Shown: positions 50,294 to 60,868, numbered from the stretch's first letter. The stretch is DNA of 64,000 nucleotides from Sphingomonadaceae bacterium (GCA_025359425.1 JANYGC010000099.1:1-64000); one strand, 5' to 3'. The notes: a model not told the origin generated them from the letters alone. Program-made: numbers and translations.

Positions 50294-51181
50294 CTAGTCG
50301 CTTTCGGTGGGTACGGCCTTAGGCTTGCCGCGAAGGAAGCGCCGCAGCGCAAGCCCCGAACGCGAGCGCCATAGTGCGATCAGCAGGGCGCTGAGCAGTG
50401 CCCAGGGCAGTACGACGCCAATTGCCAACAAAACGAACCAGATCATTGCCGAGAAGCTGCCCCAAGCGGAATGCACCGCGTCGGCGACGGGATTTCCGCC
50501 AAGCGAGAAGCCGATGTCGCCGGTATAGTCGAAGCTCATCGGGGTTGAGGCGAGTTGGGCTTCGGCGCCGACTTTGCTTATTTTGGCCGAGGCAATCTGG
50601 TCGCGCAGGTGGGCGGCCTGGGCTTCCAGTTCGCTGCGTGCCCGATCGCCCAACCCGCCAGCCCTAAGTTTGGCCTCGATTTCATTGAGCTGCGCCGTGG
50701 CCTCTGCTGCAGCGCGTTTGGCGCTGTCTATCGTAGCGCCAACATCATCGCCGGTGATTTCAGCGTTGACCAGCCTGCCCGCGGCCTTTTCGACCGCTGC
50801 AATGCCTTCTTTGCCGAAGTTTCGGGCTAGCTCCGGCGCGAGTTTGAAGTCGAGCTCGGCAGTAATTTGCTCGTCGTCGAGCAAAGTGTAACGCATGCCG
50901 GCAATGCGGCACTGGCTGGGGCCGAGTTTTTCGCAAGCGGCGGCGTGGCCTTCTTGAGCAGCTGCGATAGACTTGTCGGGGAGCACGAAGCTGTAGCGGT
51001 AGGTGAAGGCGACACCTGGCGCGGCCGCGATGCTAATGTCGGGCGCGCTACGGGAGTCGTCGTTTTGAGCTACGGCGACGCTTCGCTCGTGCTGTGTGGC
51101 CGACTCCTCGGACTTCTTTCCGCATCCGGCAACTGTCACGAGCGCTATAAGCGAAGCGGTGAGAAGCAGCTGGCGCATCAT
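50294..51181 (-). CDS. DUF4349-like lipoprotein
   Basis: Lipobox VTVAGCGKK, central coiled-coil, C-terminal TM segment. Confidence 0.75.
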   Translation of the reverse strand: MMRQLLLTASLIALVTVAGCGKKSEESATQHERSVAVAQNDDSRSAPDISIAAAPGVAFTYRYSFVLPDKSIAAAQEGHAAACEKLGPSQCRIAGMRYTLLDDEQITAELDFKLAPELARNFGKEGIAAVEKAAGRLVNAEITGDDVGATIDSAKRAAAEATAQLNEIEAKLRAGGLGDRARSELEAQAAHLRDQIASAKISKVGAEAQLASTPMSFDYTGDIGFSLGGNPVADAVHSAWGSFSAMIWFVLLAIGVVLPWALLSALLIALWRSRSGLALRRFLRGKPKAVPTESD

Positions 51182-51265
51182 GATAACCCCGTATTGTGGC
51201 TCTGGAAGCGAGTCGAGGCATATATCTACTAGATCGGTAGAGTAATGCAACTCTTCCAGATGAGG

Positions 51266-53251
51266 TCAGGCGTCGATCATCCCCGGATCCACATCCCCCG
51301 CACGGTTCTGAATGAACATGAACCGCTGCGCCGGATCGCGGCCCATCAGGCGATCAACCAGATCCTTCACTGCCGCACGGCCCTCATACTCAGGGGGCAG
51401 GGTGATCCGCAGGAGTCCCCGCGTCGCCGGGGCCATCGTCGTTTCGCGCAATTGCTGCGGGTTCATTTCGCCGAGGCCCTTGAACCGGCCCACTTCGACC
51501 TTTTTGCCCTTGAACTGAGTCGCTTCCAGCTCGGCGCGGTGGGCGTCGTCGCGGGCGTAGGCGCTCTCTTTGCCGCAGGTCAGCCGGTACAGCGGCGGCT
51601 GGGCCAGATACAAATGTCCGCGCCGGACGATGTCGGGCATTTCCTGGAAGAAGAACGTCATCAACAGCGTGGCAATATGCGCGCCGTCAACATCGGCGTC
51701 GGTCATGATGATGACGCGGTCATAGCGTAGGTTGTCGGCGTTGCAGTCCTTGCGGGTGCCGCAGCCCAGTGCAAGGCCGAGATCGGCGATTTCGTTGTTG
51801 GCGCGGATCTTGTCCATCGTCGCGCTGGCGACATTGAGGATCTTGCCGCGGATCGGGAGGATCGCCTGGCTCTTGCGGTCGCGCGCCTGCTTGGCGCTGC
51901 CCCCGGCGCTGTCGCCCTCGACGATGAACAGCTCGGTCTCGCGGTCGCCTTCGCCTGAGCAATCGGTCAGTTTGCCCGGCAGGCGGAGCTTGCGCGCATT
52001 GGTCGCGGTCTTGCGTTTGACCTCGCGCTCGGCCTTGCGCCGCAGCCGCTCGTCCATCCGCTCGAGCACCGCGCCGAGCAATGCTTTGCCGCGGTCGAGG
52101 TTGTCCGAGAGAAAATGATCGAAGTGATCGCGGACCGCGTTCTCGACCATGCGCGCGGCTTCGGGGCTGGTCAGGCGGTCCTTGGTCTGGCTCTGGAACT
52201 GCGGCTCGCGCACGAACACCGAGAGCATTACTTCGCTGCCGGTGATCACGTCTTCGGGCGCAATATCCTTGGCCTTCTTCTGCCCGATCAGGTCGGCGAA
52301 GGCGCGGATGCCCTTGGTCAGCGCGGCGCGCAGGCCTTGTTCGTGCGTGCCGCCATCGGGGGTGGGGATGGTGTTGCAATAGTAGGAGTACGACCCGTCC
52401 GACCACAGCGGCCAGGCGATTGCCCATTCAACCCGGCCTTGCTGCTCGCCGGGGAAATCCTGCGTGCCCGCAAAGAACTGGGTGGTGACGCATTCGCGCG
52501 TGCCGATCTGTTCGCGCAGGTGATCGGCGAGGCCGCCCGGGAACTGGAAGGTAGCCTCGGCCGGAACATCGTCGCTGACCAGGCTGGGCGCGCATTTCCA
52601 GCGGATTTCGACCCCGGCGAACAGGTAAGCTTTGGACCGCACCAGACGGAACAGCCGAGCGGGCTTGAACCCCGCTTCAGTGCCGAAAATCTCGGTATCC
52701 GGCACGAAGGTTACGCTGGTGCCGCGCCGGTTGGGGGTGCTGCCGATGTGCTGGAGCGGCCCGAGCGGAACCCCGCGCGAAAACTCCTGCGCGTAGAGCT
52801 CCTTGGCCCGCGCCACCTCGATCCGGGTCAGGCTTGACAGCGCGTTGACCACCGAGACGCCAACCCCATGCAAACCGCCGCTGGTGGCATAGGCTTTGCC
52901 TGAGAACTTGCCGCCCGAATGGAGCGTGGTCAGGATCACTTCGAGCGCCGACTTGCCCGGATACTTGGGGTGCTCGTCGACCGGGATCCCGCGGCCGTTG
53001 TCGGTGATGGTCAGGCGGTTGCCTTCTTCGAGTGTCACCTCGATCCGGTTGGCGTGGCCCGCCACCGCTTCGTCCATCGCATTATCGAGCACTTCGGCGG
53101 CGAGGTGGTGGAATGCGCGCTCGTCGATCCCGCCGATATACATGCCCGGGCGGCGGCGCACCGGCTCCAGCCCCTCGAGCACTTCGATCGCGCTACCGTC
53201 ATAGGTTTCGCCGGGGTTGGCCGGCATCTTGTCAAACAGGTCTTCGGACAT
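51266..53251 (-). CDS. parE: DNA topoisomerase IV subunit B
   Basis: LDNAMDEAVAGHA, ATSGGLHGVGVSVVNALS, ELFIVEGDSAGGSAKQARDRKSQAILPIRGKILNVA. Confidence 0.97.
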   Translation of the reverse strand: MSEDLFDKMPANPGETYDGSAIEVLEGLEPVRRRPGMYIGGIDERAFHHLAAEVLDNAMDEAVAGHANRIEVTLEEGNRLTITDNGRGIPVDEHPKYPGKSALEVILTTLHSGGKFSGKAYATSGGLHGVGVSVVNALSSLTRIEVARAKELYAQEFSRGVPLGPLQHIGSTPNRRGTSVTFVPDTEIFGTEAGFKPARLFRLVRSKAYLFAGVEIRWKCAPSLVSDDVPAEATFQFPGGLADHLREQIGTRECVTTQFFAGTQDFPGEQQGRVEWAIAWPLWSDGSYSYYCNTIPTPDGGTHEQGLRAALTKGIRAFADLIGQKKAKDIAPEDVITGSEVMLSVFVREPQFQSQTKDRLTSPEAARMVENAVRDHFDHFLSDNLDRGKALLGAVLERMDERLRRKAEREVKRKTATNARKLRLPGKLTDCSGEGDRETELFIVEGDSAGGSAKQARDRKSQAILPIRGKILNVASATMDKIRANNEIADLGLALGCGTRKDCNADNLRYDRVIIMTDADVDGAHIATLLMTFFFQEMPDIVRRGHLYLAQPPLYRLTCGKESAYARDDAHRAELEATQFKGKKVEVGRFKGLGEMNPQQLRETTMAPATRGLLRITLPPEYEGRAAVKDLVDRLMGRDPAQRFMFIQNRAGDVDPGMIDA

Positions 53252-53323
53252 GACCGCGGCTATAGGCGGAGCGGATTCGCCTAAGCAAGCCGGGCCTGCC
53301 GGTTTTCGCCAGCCTCTGCTCTA

Positions 53324-54466
53324 TCAGTCGGTGAATTTCTCAGGCGCGGCGCTGACGATGGTGATCCCGCCGGCCCGCGCCTCGCGCACTTCGAGCGCAC
53401 GCTCGCCAATCCCGCCCGGGGCAAAGCGGAACGGGCCATCGAGGCCGAGGAACCCGTCGCGATCGGTCATCCGCGCTGTGGGGAAGGGCGCGCCATAACG
53501 CCAGTCGCGCGCGATCCGCACTGTCAGCAGCACCGAGTCATAACCGAAAGTCGCCAGCCGGTAAGGCGCAGTGCCGAAGCGGACCTTGTAGCTCTCGGCA
53601 AAACGGCCGAACCGCGCGTCGGAGATCGCGGCGAACCAGGCGCCGCGCAGCGCGGGCGTCTTGCTCACCACCAGTTCGCCGCTCCACAGTTCGGTGCCGA
53701 GGATGCGCGTGCTGGCGGTTTTGAGTTGCGGCGCGGCCATCGCGGCATATTTGCCCGAATCCGCAATCAGCACCGCGTCATAGCCGCCGCGCGTGCGCAG
53801 GCGGGTTGCGGCGCTGATGATCGAGCTGTTGGAACGGTCGTAGGTCTGGGTACTCACCAAGGTACCGCCCGCCGCTTTAACTGCGGCGGCATAGGCCGCA
53901 CTGGCGCGGGTGCCGTAACTGCCGTTAGGAGCGAGCAAGGCAAAGCGATTGATCCCGCGAGAATGGGCATAATCGACCACCCGCTCGATTGCGTTGCTGC
54001 TGCTGGTGCCAAGCATGAACACATCGCGCGATGCCATGTCGGCTTCGCTCGAATAGGTGATCAGCGGCACCTTGGCGGCGCGTGCAATCGCTGCCACGGC
54101 CGGAATATCATCACCAGAGAGCGGGCCAAGGATCAGCCTGTTGCCTTCTTTCATCGCCCTGGTCGCGGCTGCGGCAGGGCCTTCGGCGGTGTCATAAGTG
54201 GTGATGCGGATCGTCTTGGCGTTGGTATCAAGCAGCGCCATCGTGGTCGCATTGGCGATCGACTGCCCCCACGCAGCTTGCGGTCCGGTCAGCGGGACCA
54301 GCAGCGCAATGCGCTGACGTTGCTTGTCGCTGGGCAAGGCGTCGCTCGGCCCGGGGGCTGGCGGCGGAGTCGCTCCGGGGCCTTTGGGAATGACTTTGCA
54401 CCCGGCCAGCACGGTTACCGCCGCCAGCATCAGCAGCTTGCGCCGGTTCAGACCCGTCTCGAACAT
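53324..54466 (-). CDS. LpoA-like penicillin-binding protein activator
   Basis: Lipobox VLAGCK; periplasmic-binding fold IALLVPLTGPQAAWGQSIANATTMALLD; neighbour of rsmI-yraN. Confidence 0.85.
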   Translation of the reverse strand: MFETGLNRRKLLMLAAVTVLAGCKVIPKGPGATPPPAPGPSDALPSDKQRQRIALLVPLTGPQAAWGQSIANATTMALLDTNAKTIRITTYDTAEGPAAAATRAMKEGNRLILGPLSGDDIPAVAAIARAAKVPLITYSSEADMASRDVFMLGTSSSNAIERVVDYAHSRGINRFALLAPNGSYGTRASAAYAAAVKAAGGTLVSTQTYDRSNSSIISAATRLRTRGGYDAVLIADSGKYAAMAAPQLKTASTRILGTELWSGELVVSKTPALRGAWFAAISDARFGRFAESYKVRFGTAPYRLATFGYDSVLLTVRIARDWRYGAPFPTARMTDRDGFLGLDGPFRFAPGGIGERALEVREARAGGITIVSAAPEKFTD

Positions 54467-54505
54467 GCCTTGTCGCTCCCCTCGGGTCAGTCCATGGTCA
54501 GGGCC

Positions 54506-55333
54506 ATGGTGCAACCACTTGTTCCCGGCCTCTATATTGTCGCCACGCCGATTGGCAATCTGGGTGATGTTTCAGCGCGTGCCATGGCGGTACTCGGTGG
54601 CGTAGCTGCGGTGGCCTGTGAAGACACCCGCGTCACCGGCAAGCTGCTGCACCATCTGGGGATCAAGCAAAAGCTGATCCGCTATGACGATCACGCCAGT
54701 GACGCGACGCGGGATCACTTGCTGGGGATTGCCGCAACTTCGCCGTTGGCCCTGGTCAGCGATGCCGGGACGCCGTTGGTCTCCGATCCGGGATACCAGC
54801 TGGTAGTGGCAGCGCGCGAACGCGGAATAGTGGTAACCAGCATTCCCGGGCCGAGTGCGGCGATTGTCGCGCTGACCCTGGCCGGCTTGCCCAGCGATCG
54901 CTTTCTATTCGCCGGATTCCTGCCGAGCAAAGACAAGGCCCGGCGCGAAGTGCTGACCGAGCTGGCGGCGATCAAGGCTACGCTGGTGTTCTATGAGACA
55001 GCACCCCGGCTCGCGGCTGCGCTTGGCGCGATTGGCGAGGAGTTGCCGGGGCGGATGGTGGCAGTGGCGCGCGAGTTGACCAAGAAGTTCGAGGAGTGCC
55101 GCAGCGGCAGTCCCGCAGAGCTGATCGCGCACTACGCCGCGCATCCGCCCAAGGGCGAGATCGTGCTGCTGATCGGCCCGCCGGGCGAGGTTGTGACCAG
55201 CGAGGCCGATGTCGAGGCGCTGCTTAAGTCCGCGCTGGCCGACCGCAAGCCGTCGCAAGCCGCGGCGGAAGTGGCGCGGCTGACCGGGGCAGACCGCAAG
55301 GCGCTTTACGCCCGCGCGCTCGAACTCAAATGA
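54506..55333 (+). CDS. rsmI: 16S rRNA 2'-O-ribose methyltransferase RsmI
   Basis: GLYIVATPIGNLGDVSARAMAVL, VSDAGTPLVSDPGYQLV. Confidence 0.96.
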   Translation: MVQPLVPGLYIVATPIGNLGDVSARAMAVLGGVAAVACEDTRVTGKLLHHLGIKQKLIRYDDHASDATRDHLLGIAATSPLALVSDAGTPLVSDPGYQLVVAARERGIVVTSIPGPSAAIVALTLAGLPSDRFLFAGFLPSKDKARREVLTELAAIKATLVFYETAPRLAAALGAIGEELPGRMVAVARELTKKFEECRSGSPAELIAHYAAHPPKGEIVLLIGPPGEVVTSEADVEALLKSALADRKPSQAAAEVARLTGADRKALYARALELK

Positions 55334-55683
55334 GCAGCCGTGCACAGCGTGAAGCCAAAGGGCGGCGCGGCGAGACTCTTGCTGCGTGGTACCTGCGCTT
55401 CAAAGGCTGGCGCATCCTCGCACGCCGGGTGAAGACTCCACGTGGCGAAATTGACCTGATCGTCAGGCGCGGCAGCGTGGTTGCCTTTGTCGAGGTCAAA
55501 TGGCGTGCTTCGGCAGCGGAACTTGACCTTTCGATCGATGCTTACCGGTTGCGCCGGGTACTCGCGGCAGCCGAAGCCGTCGGGCATCGGTACGCCAAGT
55601 CGGACGATCAGCAGCGGATAGATGTCGTGCTCCTTGCGCCCGGGCGGTTCCCTCGCCACATGGCGAATGCATTGATGCCCTGA
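55330..55683 (+). CDS. YraN family (UPF0102) protein
   Basis: RGETLAAWYLRFKGWRILARRVKTPRGEIDLIVRRGSVVAFVEVK. Confidence 0.95.
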   Translation: MSSRAQREAKGRRGETLAAWYLRFKGWRILARRVKTPRGEIDLIVRRGSVVAFVEVKWRASAAELDLSIDAYRLRRVLAAAEAVGHRYAKSDDQQRIDVVLLAPGRFPRHMANALMP

Positions 55684-55701
55684 GCGGAGTTTCCGATAGC
55701 C

Positions 55702-56658
55702 ATGAGCCTGCGCGTCGCCGTCCAGATGGACCCGCTTGAAACGATCAACATCGCCGGGGATTCCAGCTTTGCGCTGATGCTCGCTGCGCAGGCGCGCGGG
55801 CACAGCCTGTACCATTACAATGTGACGTCGCTCGCTTACGAGCAGGGCCGCCTGACTGCCTGGGCTGCGCCGGTGACTGTTCAGCGCGAGGCGGGCAGCC
55901 ATTTTGCTGCGGACGAACGCCGCCAGATCGACCTTGTCGCCGATGTCGATGTCGTGCTGATGCGGCAAGACCCGCCGTTCGACCTGAGCTACATCACCGC
56001 AACCCACCTCCTCGAGCGGCTTGAGGGGCACACGTTGGTGGTCAACGATCCGGCCAGCGTGCGCAATGCGCCCGAGAAGGTCTTCGTGCTCGACTTCGCG
56101 CAGTACATGCCGCCGACGCTGATCGCGCGGCGGATCGAAGATGTGCGCGCGTTCCATGCCCGGCACCCCGGCGATCTGGTGATGAAACCGCTCCACGGCA
56201 ACGGCGGTAAGGCGGTCATCCGCATCCCGGCCGATGGCAGCAACCTGGGCGCGTTGATCGAGCTGTTCGATAACGCCTGGGTCGAGCCGCACATGTTCCA
56301 GCCGTTCCTCCCCGAGATCAGCGAAGGCGACAAGCGCATCGTGCTGGTTGACGGCGAGATTGCGGGCGCGATCAACCGGCGGCCCGGCGCGGGCGAATTC
56401 CGCTCAAACCTCGCGGCAGGGGGCTATGCCGAGCCCACCACCCTCAACGCCCGCGAAGAGGAAATCTGCGCCGCGATGGGTCCCGAGCTCAAGAAGCGCG
56501 GACTGGTGTTCGTCGGGATCGATGTGATCGGCGGCAAGTGGCTGACTGAGATCAACGTCACCTCGCCGACCGGTATCATGGCGATCGACAAGTTCAACGG
56601 TACCGACACTCCGGCTTTGATCTGGGAAGCGATCGAGACCCGGCTCGGCCGCGGCTGA
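55702..56658 (+). CDS. gshB: Glutathione synthase
   Basis: LRVAVQMDPLETINIAGDSSFALMLAAQARGH, VMKPLHGNGGKAVIRI. Confidence 0.97.
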   Translation: MSLRVAVQMDPLETINIAGDSSFALMLAAQARGHSLYHYNVTSLAYEQGRLTAWAAPVTVQREAGSHFAADERRQIDLVADVDVVLMRQDPPFDLSYITATHLLERLEGHTLVVNDPASVRNAPEKVFVLDFAQYMPPTLIARRIEDVRAFHARHPGDLVMKPLHGNGGKAVIRIPADGSNLGALIELFDNAWVEPHMFQPFLPEISEGDKRIVLVDGEIAGAINRRPGAGEFRSNLAAGGYAEPTTLNAREEEICAAMGPELKKRGLVFVGIDVIGGKWLTEINVTSPTGIMAIDKFNGTDTPALIWEAIETRLGRG

Positions 56659-56664
56659 CATCCC

Positions 56665-57264
56665 ATGGCTAACTGGATTGTCGATCTGATCGAGCGCGGC
56701 GGCTATTGGGGCATCGGGCTGCTGATGTTCATCGAGAACGTCTTCCCGCCAATTCCAAGCGAGCTGATCATGGGTGCCGGCGGGATTGCGGTGGCACGCG
56801 GTACCATGGAGGTCTGGCCGCTGCTGATCGCCGGGACACTGGGTTCGACGCTGGGCAACTACCTGTGGTTCGTGCTCGGCGATCGCTGGGGCTACCAGCG
56901 GCTTGAACCGTTCGTGCGCCGCCGGGGGCGGTGGCTGACCATGCGCTGGAGTCATGTCGAACACGCCACGGCGTTCTTCCTGCGACACGGCCAGTGGGTT
57001 GTGTTCGTTATGCGCTTTTCGCCGCTCCTGCGCACGATGATTTCGCTCCCCGCCGGGTTGAGCCACATGAAGCACTGGAAGTTCCTCGTCTTCACCTTCG
57101 CCGGTGCGGCGGTGTGGAACACGCTGCTGATCTATGGCGGCAAATGGCTCGCGGGGTATTTTGACCAGATGCACGAGGTTGCCGGGGCGCTAATCGGCGG
57201 CTTGGTCGCGCTGGCGGTGCTCGGCTGGCTGTGGCGGGTTTGGCGCTGGAAGGACGAAGTCTGA
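56665..57264 (+). CDS. DedA family membrane protein
   Basis: MFIENVFPPIPSELIMGAGGIAVARG. Confidence 0.94.
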   Translation: MANWIVDLIERGGYWGIGLLMFIENVFPPIPSELIMGAGGIAVARGTMEVWPLLIAGTLGSTLGNYLWFVLGDRWGYQRLEPFVRRRGRWLTMRWSHVEHATAFFLRHGQWVVFVMRFSPLLRTMISLPAGLSHMKHWKFLVFTFAGAAVWNTLLIYGGKWLAGYFDQMHEVAGALIGGLVALAVLGWLWRVWRWKDEV

Positions 57265-57268
57265 CGGG

Positions 57269-58162
57269 TCAGAGCTCGCGTGGATGCGCGTTGCGGTAGA
57301 CATCGAGCAGCGTCGCGGCATCGACCTTCGTATAGATCTGGGTCGAGCCTAAGCTCGCGTGGCCGAGCAGCTCCTGCAAGGACCGCAAATCCGCTCCAGC
57401 ACCGAGCAAATGTGTGGCGAAGCTATGCCGCAGGGCGTGCGGGGTGGCGCTGGGGGGTAAGCCGAGCGTGATCCGCGCGCGGGCCATCGCCTTCTGCACC
57501 ATGCCTTGCGAAAGCTGGCCGCCCTTGGCACCGCGAAACAGCGGATCCGCTTTGCCGGTCGGCCACGGCGCCTTGGCGAGATAATCCGCCACCGCATCGC
57601 GCACCAGCGGGAGCAGTGGGACCACGCGCTGCTTGTTCCCCTTGCCGGTGACCACCAGCGTTTCGCCGAGCGGCAATGCTGCGCCGGTCAAAGCCAGCGC
57701 CTCGGCAATCCGCATGCCCGCGCCGTATAGCAGCAGCAGCACCGCTCGGTCGCGCGCCCCGATCCATTCCACGGCGGCGTCCTCGTGCACTGTCGCTGCG
57801 AGGTTTACTGCATCATCCGGCGTTACCGGGCGCGGAATGCCCTTCTTGACCCGCGGCCCGCGCATCCGGGGCGGAGCAGGGTCGGCCATCCCGGCGCGTT
57901 CGCGGGCAAAGGCGATGAATTGCTTGAGCGCGGACAATTCACGCGCGGCGCTGGCATTGGTCAGGCCCTCGGCGCGGCGGTGCGCGAGTTGCTGGCGCAG
58001 CGCCGCAGCGTCGGTGCGGGCAAGCTGGCCCCAGTCGGTGGCGCCAAGGGCATCGAGCAAACGCGCGGCGGTCGCACCATAAGCGCGAACCGTATGCGGC
58101 GAGCGTCGCCGGCCGTGTGCCAAATACGCGGTCCAGGCTTCAAGCAGGTCGGCGCGGGTCAT
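57269..58162 (-). CDS. xerC: Tyrosine recombinase XerC (in-frame ATG also at 58315)
   Basis: TPHALRHSFATHLLGAGADLRSLQELLGHASLGSTQIYTKV; upstream ORF extension is repeat-encoded. Confidence 0.92.
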   Translation of the reverse strand: MTRADLLEAWTAYLAHGRRRSPHTVRAYGATAARLLDALGATDWGQLARTDAAALRQQLAHRRAEGLTNASAARELSALKQFIAFARERAGMADPAPPRMRGPRVKKGIPRPVTPDDAVNLAATVHEDAAVEWIGARDRAVLLLLYGAGMRIAEALALTGAALPLGETLVVTGKGNKQRVVPLLPLVRDAVADYLAKAPWPTGKADPLFRGAKGGQLSQGMVQKAMARARITLGLPPSATPHALRHSFATHLLGAGADLRSLQELLGHASLGSTQIYTKVDAATLLDVYRNAHPREL

Positions 58163-58175
58163 GCCTGCAAACCCC

Positions 58176-58298
58176 AAATCCTCCCCCCCCTGGGGGAGGT
58201 GGGCCGCCGCAGGCGGGTCGGTGGGGGAATGGCGTGCGACATTCATGCCCCCACCGTCAGCGCTTCGCGCTGCCACCTCCCCCAAAAGGGGAGGATTT
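58176..58298. repeat. Family A palindromic element at the xerC 5' end
   Basis: AAATCCTCC...GGGGAGGATTT; near-identical 3' half to 23680-23794. Confidence 0.9.
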
Positions 58299-58311
58299 GA
58301 AGACCTCCTTG

Positions 58312-59463
58312 TCATGCCGACACCAGAGCTTCAGGCACCAGCTCGCCCAGCAGACCGTCGAGCAGCGGCATTCCGGCAGGGGCTACACCAATGCGGCTGC
58401 CAGTTTGCCAAGCCAGCCCTTGGCCGCTGTAGAACTCCAGCTTGGCCGCAACGATCAGATCCGCGGCAGGCATCCCGAAGCGCCGCGCCAGTGCCGCCAG
58501 ATCGATCCCCTCGCGCAGCCGCAGCCCCATCAACAGCGCCTCGGCGGCCTGCTCCCGTGCTATCAAATCGCGCTCCTCGGCGATCCCGTGACCATTTCGG
58601 GCGACCGCGTTCAGCCAGTTTCCCGGCTTCTTGTGGCGCACTGTCGCCACTCCGCCGCGCCGCCCGTGCGCGCCCGGTCCGATCCCGGCGTAGTCCTGAT
58701 AGCGCCAATAGGCGAGGTTGTGGCGGCTCTCCTCGCCGGGACGCGCATGGTTGCTGACCTCGTAAGCGGGCAACCCGGCCTGACTGGTCAGATCGGCGGT
58801 CAGTGCGAACAGGTCAGCGGCGTGTTCTTCATCGAGCGGCGCAAACTGGCCAAGCCGAACCATGGTCTCGAACCGCGTGCCCGGTTCGATGGTTAGCTGG
58901 TAGAGCGAGAGGTGTCCGGTGCCGAAACTCAATGCGCGGGTTAGCTCGTCTTCCCATTGTCCGGCGGTCTGGCCGGGCCGGGCATAGATCAGGTCGAACG
59001 AAACGCGCGCAAAGTGTCGCTGTGCCACTTCCAGCGCAGCCAGCCCTTCTTCCGCATCGTGCAATCGTCCAAGGAAGCGCAAAGTCGCATCGTCGAGCGC
59101 CTGGAGCCCGAGCGAAGCGCGATTGATCCCGGCACTTGCCAGCGCGGCATAGTTGGCGGCCTCGACCGACGAGGGATTGCCCTCCAGCGTGATTTCGATC
59201 CCGGGCGCGAAACCCCACAGGGCTTCCGCTTCGGTCAGCAAACGCCCGACCAGCGCCGGCGGCATCAAGGAAGGTGTGCCGCCGCCAAAAAACACGCTGT
59301 CAAGCGGTTCGCCGCCGGCGCACTCGGCCTCAAGCCGCATGTCGGCGAGCAGCGCGTCCTGCCACAGCGCATGATCCACAGAGTCGCGGACATGGCTGTT
59401 GAAGTCACAATAGGGGCACTTCGCGAGGCAGAAGGGCCAATGGATATAAAGCGCGCGGGCCAT
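58312..59463 (-). CDS. hemW: Radical SAM heme chaperone HemW
   Basis: LYIHWPFCLAKCPYCDFNSH, FFGGGTPSLM. Confidence 0.96.
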   Translation of the reverse strand: MARALYIHWPFCLAKCPYCDFNSHVRDSVDHALWQDALLADMRLEAECAGGEPLDSVFFGGGTPSLMPPALVGRLLTEAEALWGFAPGIEITLEGNPSSVEAANYAALASAGINRASLGLQALDDATLRFLGRLHDAEEGLAALEVAQRHFARVSFDLIYARPGQTAGQWEDELTRALSFGTGHLSLYQLTIEPGTRFETMVRLGQFAPLDEEHAADLFALTADLTSQAGLPAYEVSNHARPGEESRHNLAYWRYQDYAGIGPGAHGRRGGVATVRHKKPGNWLNAVARNGHGIAEERDLIAREQAAEALLMGLRLREGIDLAALARRFGMPAADLIVAAKLEFYSGQGLAWQTGSRIGVAPAGMPLLDGLLGELVPEALVSA

Positions 59464-59473
59464 GGTGCCTGCT

Positions 59474-60103
59474 TTAGCTGGCGAACTGGTCCGCTACCAG
59501 CTTGGCGAAGGCATCCGCGCGGTGGCTGATGCCGTGCTTCTCTTCTGGATCGAGTTCGGCGAAAGTTTGCGCGCCACCGGCTGGCACGAAGACCGGATCG
59601 TAGCCGAAGCCCATCGTGCCGCGCGGGGGCCAGGTCAGCGTGCCATCAGCCCGGCCTTCATAGGCGACCATCTCACCATCAGGCCAGGCGATCGCCAGCA
59701 CACAGGCGAAATGGCACGAGCGGTCGGCATCAGGGCCAAGCTCAGCAAGCAATCCCTCGACCTTGCCCATCGCGAGGTACCAGTCGCGTCCCGGCTTGCC
59801 TTCGAACCATTGCCGTTCGGCCCAGTCGGCGGTGTAAACCCCGGGCCGGCCATCGAGCACAGCAACACAAAGCCCCGAATCGTCGGCCAGAGCGGGCAAG
59901 CCCGAACCCTCAGCCGCTGCCCGCGCCTTGATCAGCGCGTTGTCGGCAAAGGTCTTGCCGGTCTCGGCCGGTTCGGGCAGCCCGAGCGACCCGGCCGAGA
60001 TGCAATTCAGCCCATAAGGCGCGAGAAGGGCTCCGATTTCCTTGAGCTTGCCCGCATTGTGCGTGGCAATCACCAAGGTCTCGGAGCCGAGCCGGCGGGT
60101 CAT
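59474..60103 (-). CDS. rdgB: RdgB/HAM1 non-canonical purine NTP pyrophosphatase
   Basis: [28 protein letters not shown]. Confidence 0.95.
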   Translation of the reverse strand: MTRRLGSETLVIATHNAGKLKEIGALLAPYGLNCISAGSLGLPEPAETGKTFADNALIKARAAAEGSGLPALADDSGLCVAVLDGRPGVYTADWAERQWFEGKPGRDWYLAMGKVEGLLAELGPDADRSCHFACVLAIAWPDGEMVAYEGRADGTLTWPPRGTMGFGYDPVFVPAGGAQTFAELDPEEKHGISHRADAFAKLVADQFAS

Positions 60104-60816
60104 TTGCCCGCTGCTTCGCCTTGCGCCGTGAAGATCCGGTCGCAACCGATCCGCGCGAGCCGGAGCAAGCGGAGCAGCGCTTCCTCGTCGTAGGTCGCGC
60201 CTTCTGCAGTGGCCTGGACCTCGGCGATCTGGCCGCCTTCGATCAGCACGAAGTTGGCGTCGGCATCGGCCGCGCTGTCTTCGTCGTAATCGAGATCGAG
60301 CACCGGGTTGCCCCTGAAGATCCCGCAGCTGACTGCGGCGACCTTGCGGGTCAGCGGGTCTTCCTTGATCGCGCCGGATGCCATCAGGGTATCAATTGCG
60401 ATCCGCAGCGCCACCCAGGCGCCCGAAATGGCCGCCGTGCGGGTCCCGCCATCCGCCTGGATCACATCGCAATCGAGCGTGATCTGGCGCTCACCCAGTT
60501 TCTTCATGTCGGTCACCGCGCGTAACGATCGCCCGATCAATCGCTGGATTTCCTGCGTCCGCCCGCTCTGCTTGCCCTTGGCAGCTTCGCGCGAACCACG
60601 CGTATGCGTGGCACGCGGCAGCATTGAGTATTCCGCGGTCACCCAGCCTTCGCCCTTGCCGCGCAGCCACGGCGGGAGGCGTTCCTCGACGCTGGCGGTG
60701 CAGATAACCTTGGTGTGGCCAAAGCTGACCAGCACCGAACCTTCGGCATGCTTGGTATAGTGCGGCTCGAAACTGATTTCGCGCATCTCGTCGGGCGCGC
60801 GGCCGGAAGGTCGCAT
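60100..60816 (-). CDS. rph: Ribonuclease PH
   Basis: [47 protein letters not shown]. Confidence 0.97.
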   Translation of the reverse strand: MRPSGRAPDEMREISFEPHYTKHAEGSVLVSFGHTKVICTASVEERLPPWLRGKGEGWVTAEYSMLPRATHTRGSREAAKGKQSGRTQEIQRLIGRSLRAVTDMKKLGERQITLDCDVIQADGGTRTAAISGAWVALRIAIDTLMASGAIKEDPLTRKVAAVSCGIFRGNPVLDLDYDEDSAADADANFVLIEGGQIAEVQATAEGATYDEEALLRLLRLARIGCDRIFTAQGEAAGK

Positions 60817-60849
60817 TGTATTCTCCAAATGGACACCCAGTTCCGTCTG

Positions 60850-60868
60850 TCCTGAGCCTGTCGAAGGA
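60850..60868. repeat. Single REP-like arm between rph and hrcA
   Basis: TCCTGAGCCTGTCGAAGGA. Confidence 0.8.

Noticed and set aside
57269-58315. XerC as an integrase marking a mobile element
   Set aside because: Sequence and operon context fit the housekeeping XerC; no island features around it
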